Shown here: piece by piece, positions 63,305 to 64,000 of the stretch
How the letters are laid out: every line of letters starts with the position of its first letter
Numbering within the stretch: position 1 is the first letter of the stretch
Source of the DNA: Tamlana carrageenivorans
Lineage (GTDB): Bacteria; Bacteroidota; Bacteroidia; Flavobacteriales; Flavobacteriaceae
Assembly (NCBI RefSeq): GCF_002893765.1
Contig: NZ_CP025938.1
Coordinates: forward strand, 3,429,501-3,493,500
DNA length: 64,000 bases
Direction: 5' to 3'
Made by a program: the position numbers and the translations under genes
Notes under the pieces: generated by a model
Databases searched by the model: none
Told to the model about the DNA's origin: nothing
What the model saw: only the letters and a program-made list of their open reading frames with translations

Positions 63305-63889
63305 ATGGCGAAACTTCAAAAAAGTATAGACAAGCGTAATGCTTTAATAAAAGCAACCATAGACTTGGTCAATAATGATGGATTTCATGCAGCACCCATG
63401 AGTAAAATAGCCAAAATGGCTAATGTCTCACCAGCTACCATTTATTTGTATTTTGAAAATAAACAGGATTTGGTTAACAAAACCTATATCGAAGTCAAAG
63501 CAGAATACACCAAATATGCCTTTGCTAATTATAATGAAGACACTTGTGTTCAAAAAAGTTTTGAAATTATTTGGAAACGCATTGCTGACTTTAAACTTAA
63601 AGAGTGCGAAAACGCCATGTTTCTTGCCCAATGTGATAATACCCCAATTATTGATGAATCCTGCCGACAAGAAGGTATAAAACATTTACAACCGCTTTTA
63701 GATTTGTGGGCACGTGGTAAAAAAGAAGGGGTTATAAAACCTATTTCCGACTATCTGTTATACGCATATACTATAAATCCGTTGTCCTTTTTAATGATTA
63801 ACCAAAAACGAGGTTCGTTTATCTTAGATGAAACCCTTTTAGAAGAGGCTTATCAAGCAGCTTGGAGTAGTATAAAAGTTTGTAAATAA
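63305..63889 (+). CDS. TetR/AcrR-family regulator
   Basis: A 194-residue repressor. The N-terminal HTH is typical (DLVNNDGFHAAPMSKIAKMANVSPATIYLYFENKQDLVNKTY). The C-terminal ligand domain is all-helical, its inducer unknown. It precedes the reductase gene at 63891 by 1 bp, so that gene is probably its target or in its operon. Confidence 0.9.
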   Translation: MAKLQKSIDKRNALIKATIDLVNNDGFHAAPMSKIAKMANVSPATIYLYFENKQDLVNKTYIEVKAEYTKYAFANYNEDTCVQKSFEIIWKRIADFKLKECENAMFLAQCDNTPIIDESCRQEGIKHLQPLLDLWARGKKEGVIKPISDYLLYAYTINPLSFLMINQKRGSFILDETLLEEAYQAAWSSIKVCK

Positions 63890-63890
63890 T

Positions 63891-64000
63891 ATGAAAAAAA
63901 CAGCCATAATTTTAGGAGCAACAGGTTTAACAGGTTCTATTTTACTTGAGAAATTGTTAGCAGATCCTAGATATGAACATATCAAATTATTTTCGCGATC
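63891..64000 (+). CDS. NAD(P)-binding reductase/epimerase-like protein (cut by window end)
   Basis: The first 36 residues are visible. They begin with an NAD(P)-binding Rossmann motif (KKTAIILGATGLTGSILLEK), consistent with an NAD(P)H-binding epimerase-like family protein. The gene continues past the window. Confidence 0.65.
   Translation, partial: MKKTAIILGATGLTGSILLEKLLADPRYEHIKLFSR

Overview
The window is chromosomal DNA of a marine member of the Bacteroidota, most likely the family Flavobacteriaceae. The support is low GC content, -7 promoter boxes of the TAnnTTTG type, a DnaX without the usual zinc-binding cysteines, fused E1 alpha/beta 2-oxo acid dehydrogenase, fused aspartate kinase/homoserine dehydrogenase, a T9SS-sorted alginate lyase and many Flavobacteriaceae-type conserved hypotheticals. 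I do not assign a genus.

Layout. 1-9 kb: dnaX (cut by the left edge), the RNase P RNA gene rnpB with its terminator, rsmD with two companion genes, a RecD-like helicase, then a Kdo/lipid A-type cluster (kdsB, HAD phosphatase, a KdnB-like dehydrogenase, a PlsC-like acyltransferase). 9-20 kb: a secreted DUF5117-type zinc metalloprotease with a frameshift in an A-run, an NYN/LOTUS protein, an oxidoreductase, yebC, phhB, an RmlD-like reductase, glsA, gcvT and a LamB-type porin. 20-27 kb: a frameshifted NUMOD4 gene, an IS982-family element with a 7-bp target duplication, and the thrA-thrB-thrC operon preceded by a Thr/Ile-rich leader peptide (probable attenuator). 27-43 kb: NAD(P)HX repair enzyme, TlpA lipoprotein, PL7 alginate lyase with a double GntR/FadR-like operator, a four-gene operon (SUI1, DUF1835, nucleoside phosphorylase, signal-less binding-protein-like protein), fused E1, aldo/keto reductase, YbdG-like channel and VTT protein.

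43.5-51.5 kb is the most unusual part: a complete-looking 'grasp-with-spasm' RiPP cluster read leftward from a 50-residue precursor gene too short for ordinary ORF calling. The order is precursor, ATP-grasp ligase, a 59-residue unknown ORF, SPASM protein without a radical-SAM domain, a lipoprotein with a ChaN/EreA/TIKI-like domain, a C39-peptidase ABC exporter and an HlyD-type adaptor broken by an internal out-of-frame deletion. A divergent XRE regulator sits at the head. The leader ends in Gly-Gly, matching the C39 exporter.

52-64 kb: small hypotheticals, VOC/HxlR divergent pair, a 175-bp tandem duplication rich in palindromes that carries a decayed copy of the dsbA-like gene's 3' end, a four-gene operon (two coiled-coil envelope proteins, patatin-like phospholipase, dipeptidase-like amidohydrolase), an SDR, an SLC13/DASS transporter, a DMT transporter, and a TetR regulator followed by a reductase cut by the right edge. 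No tRNA, rRNA or CRISPR array was seen.
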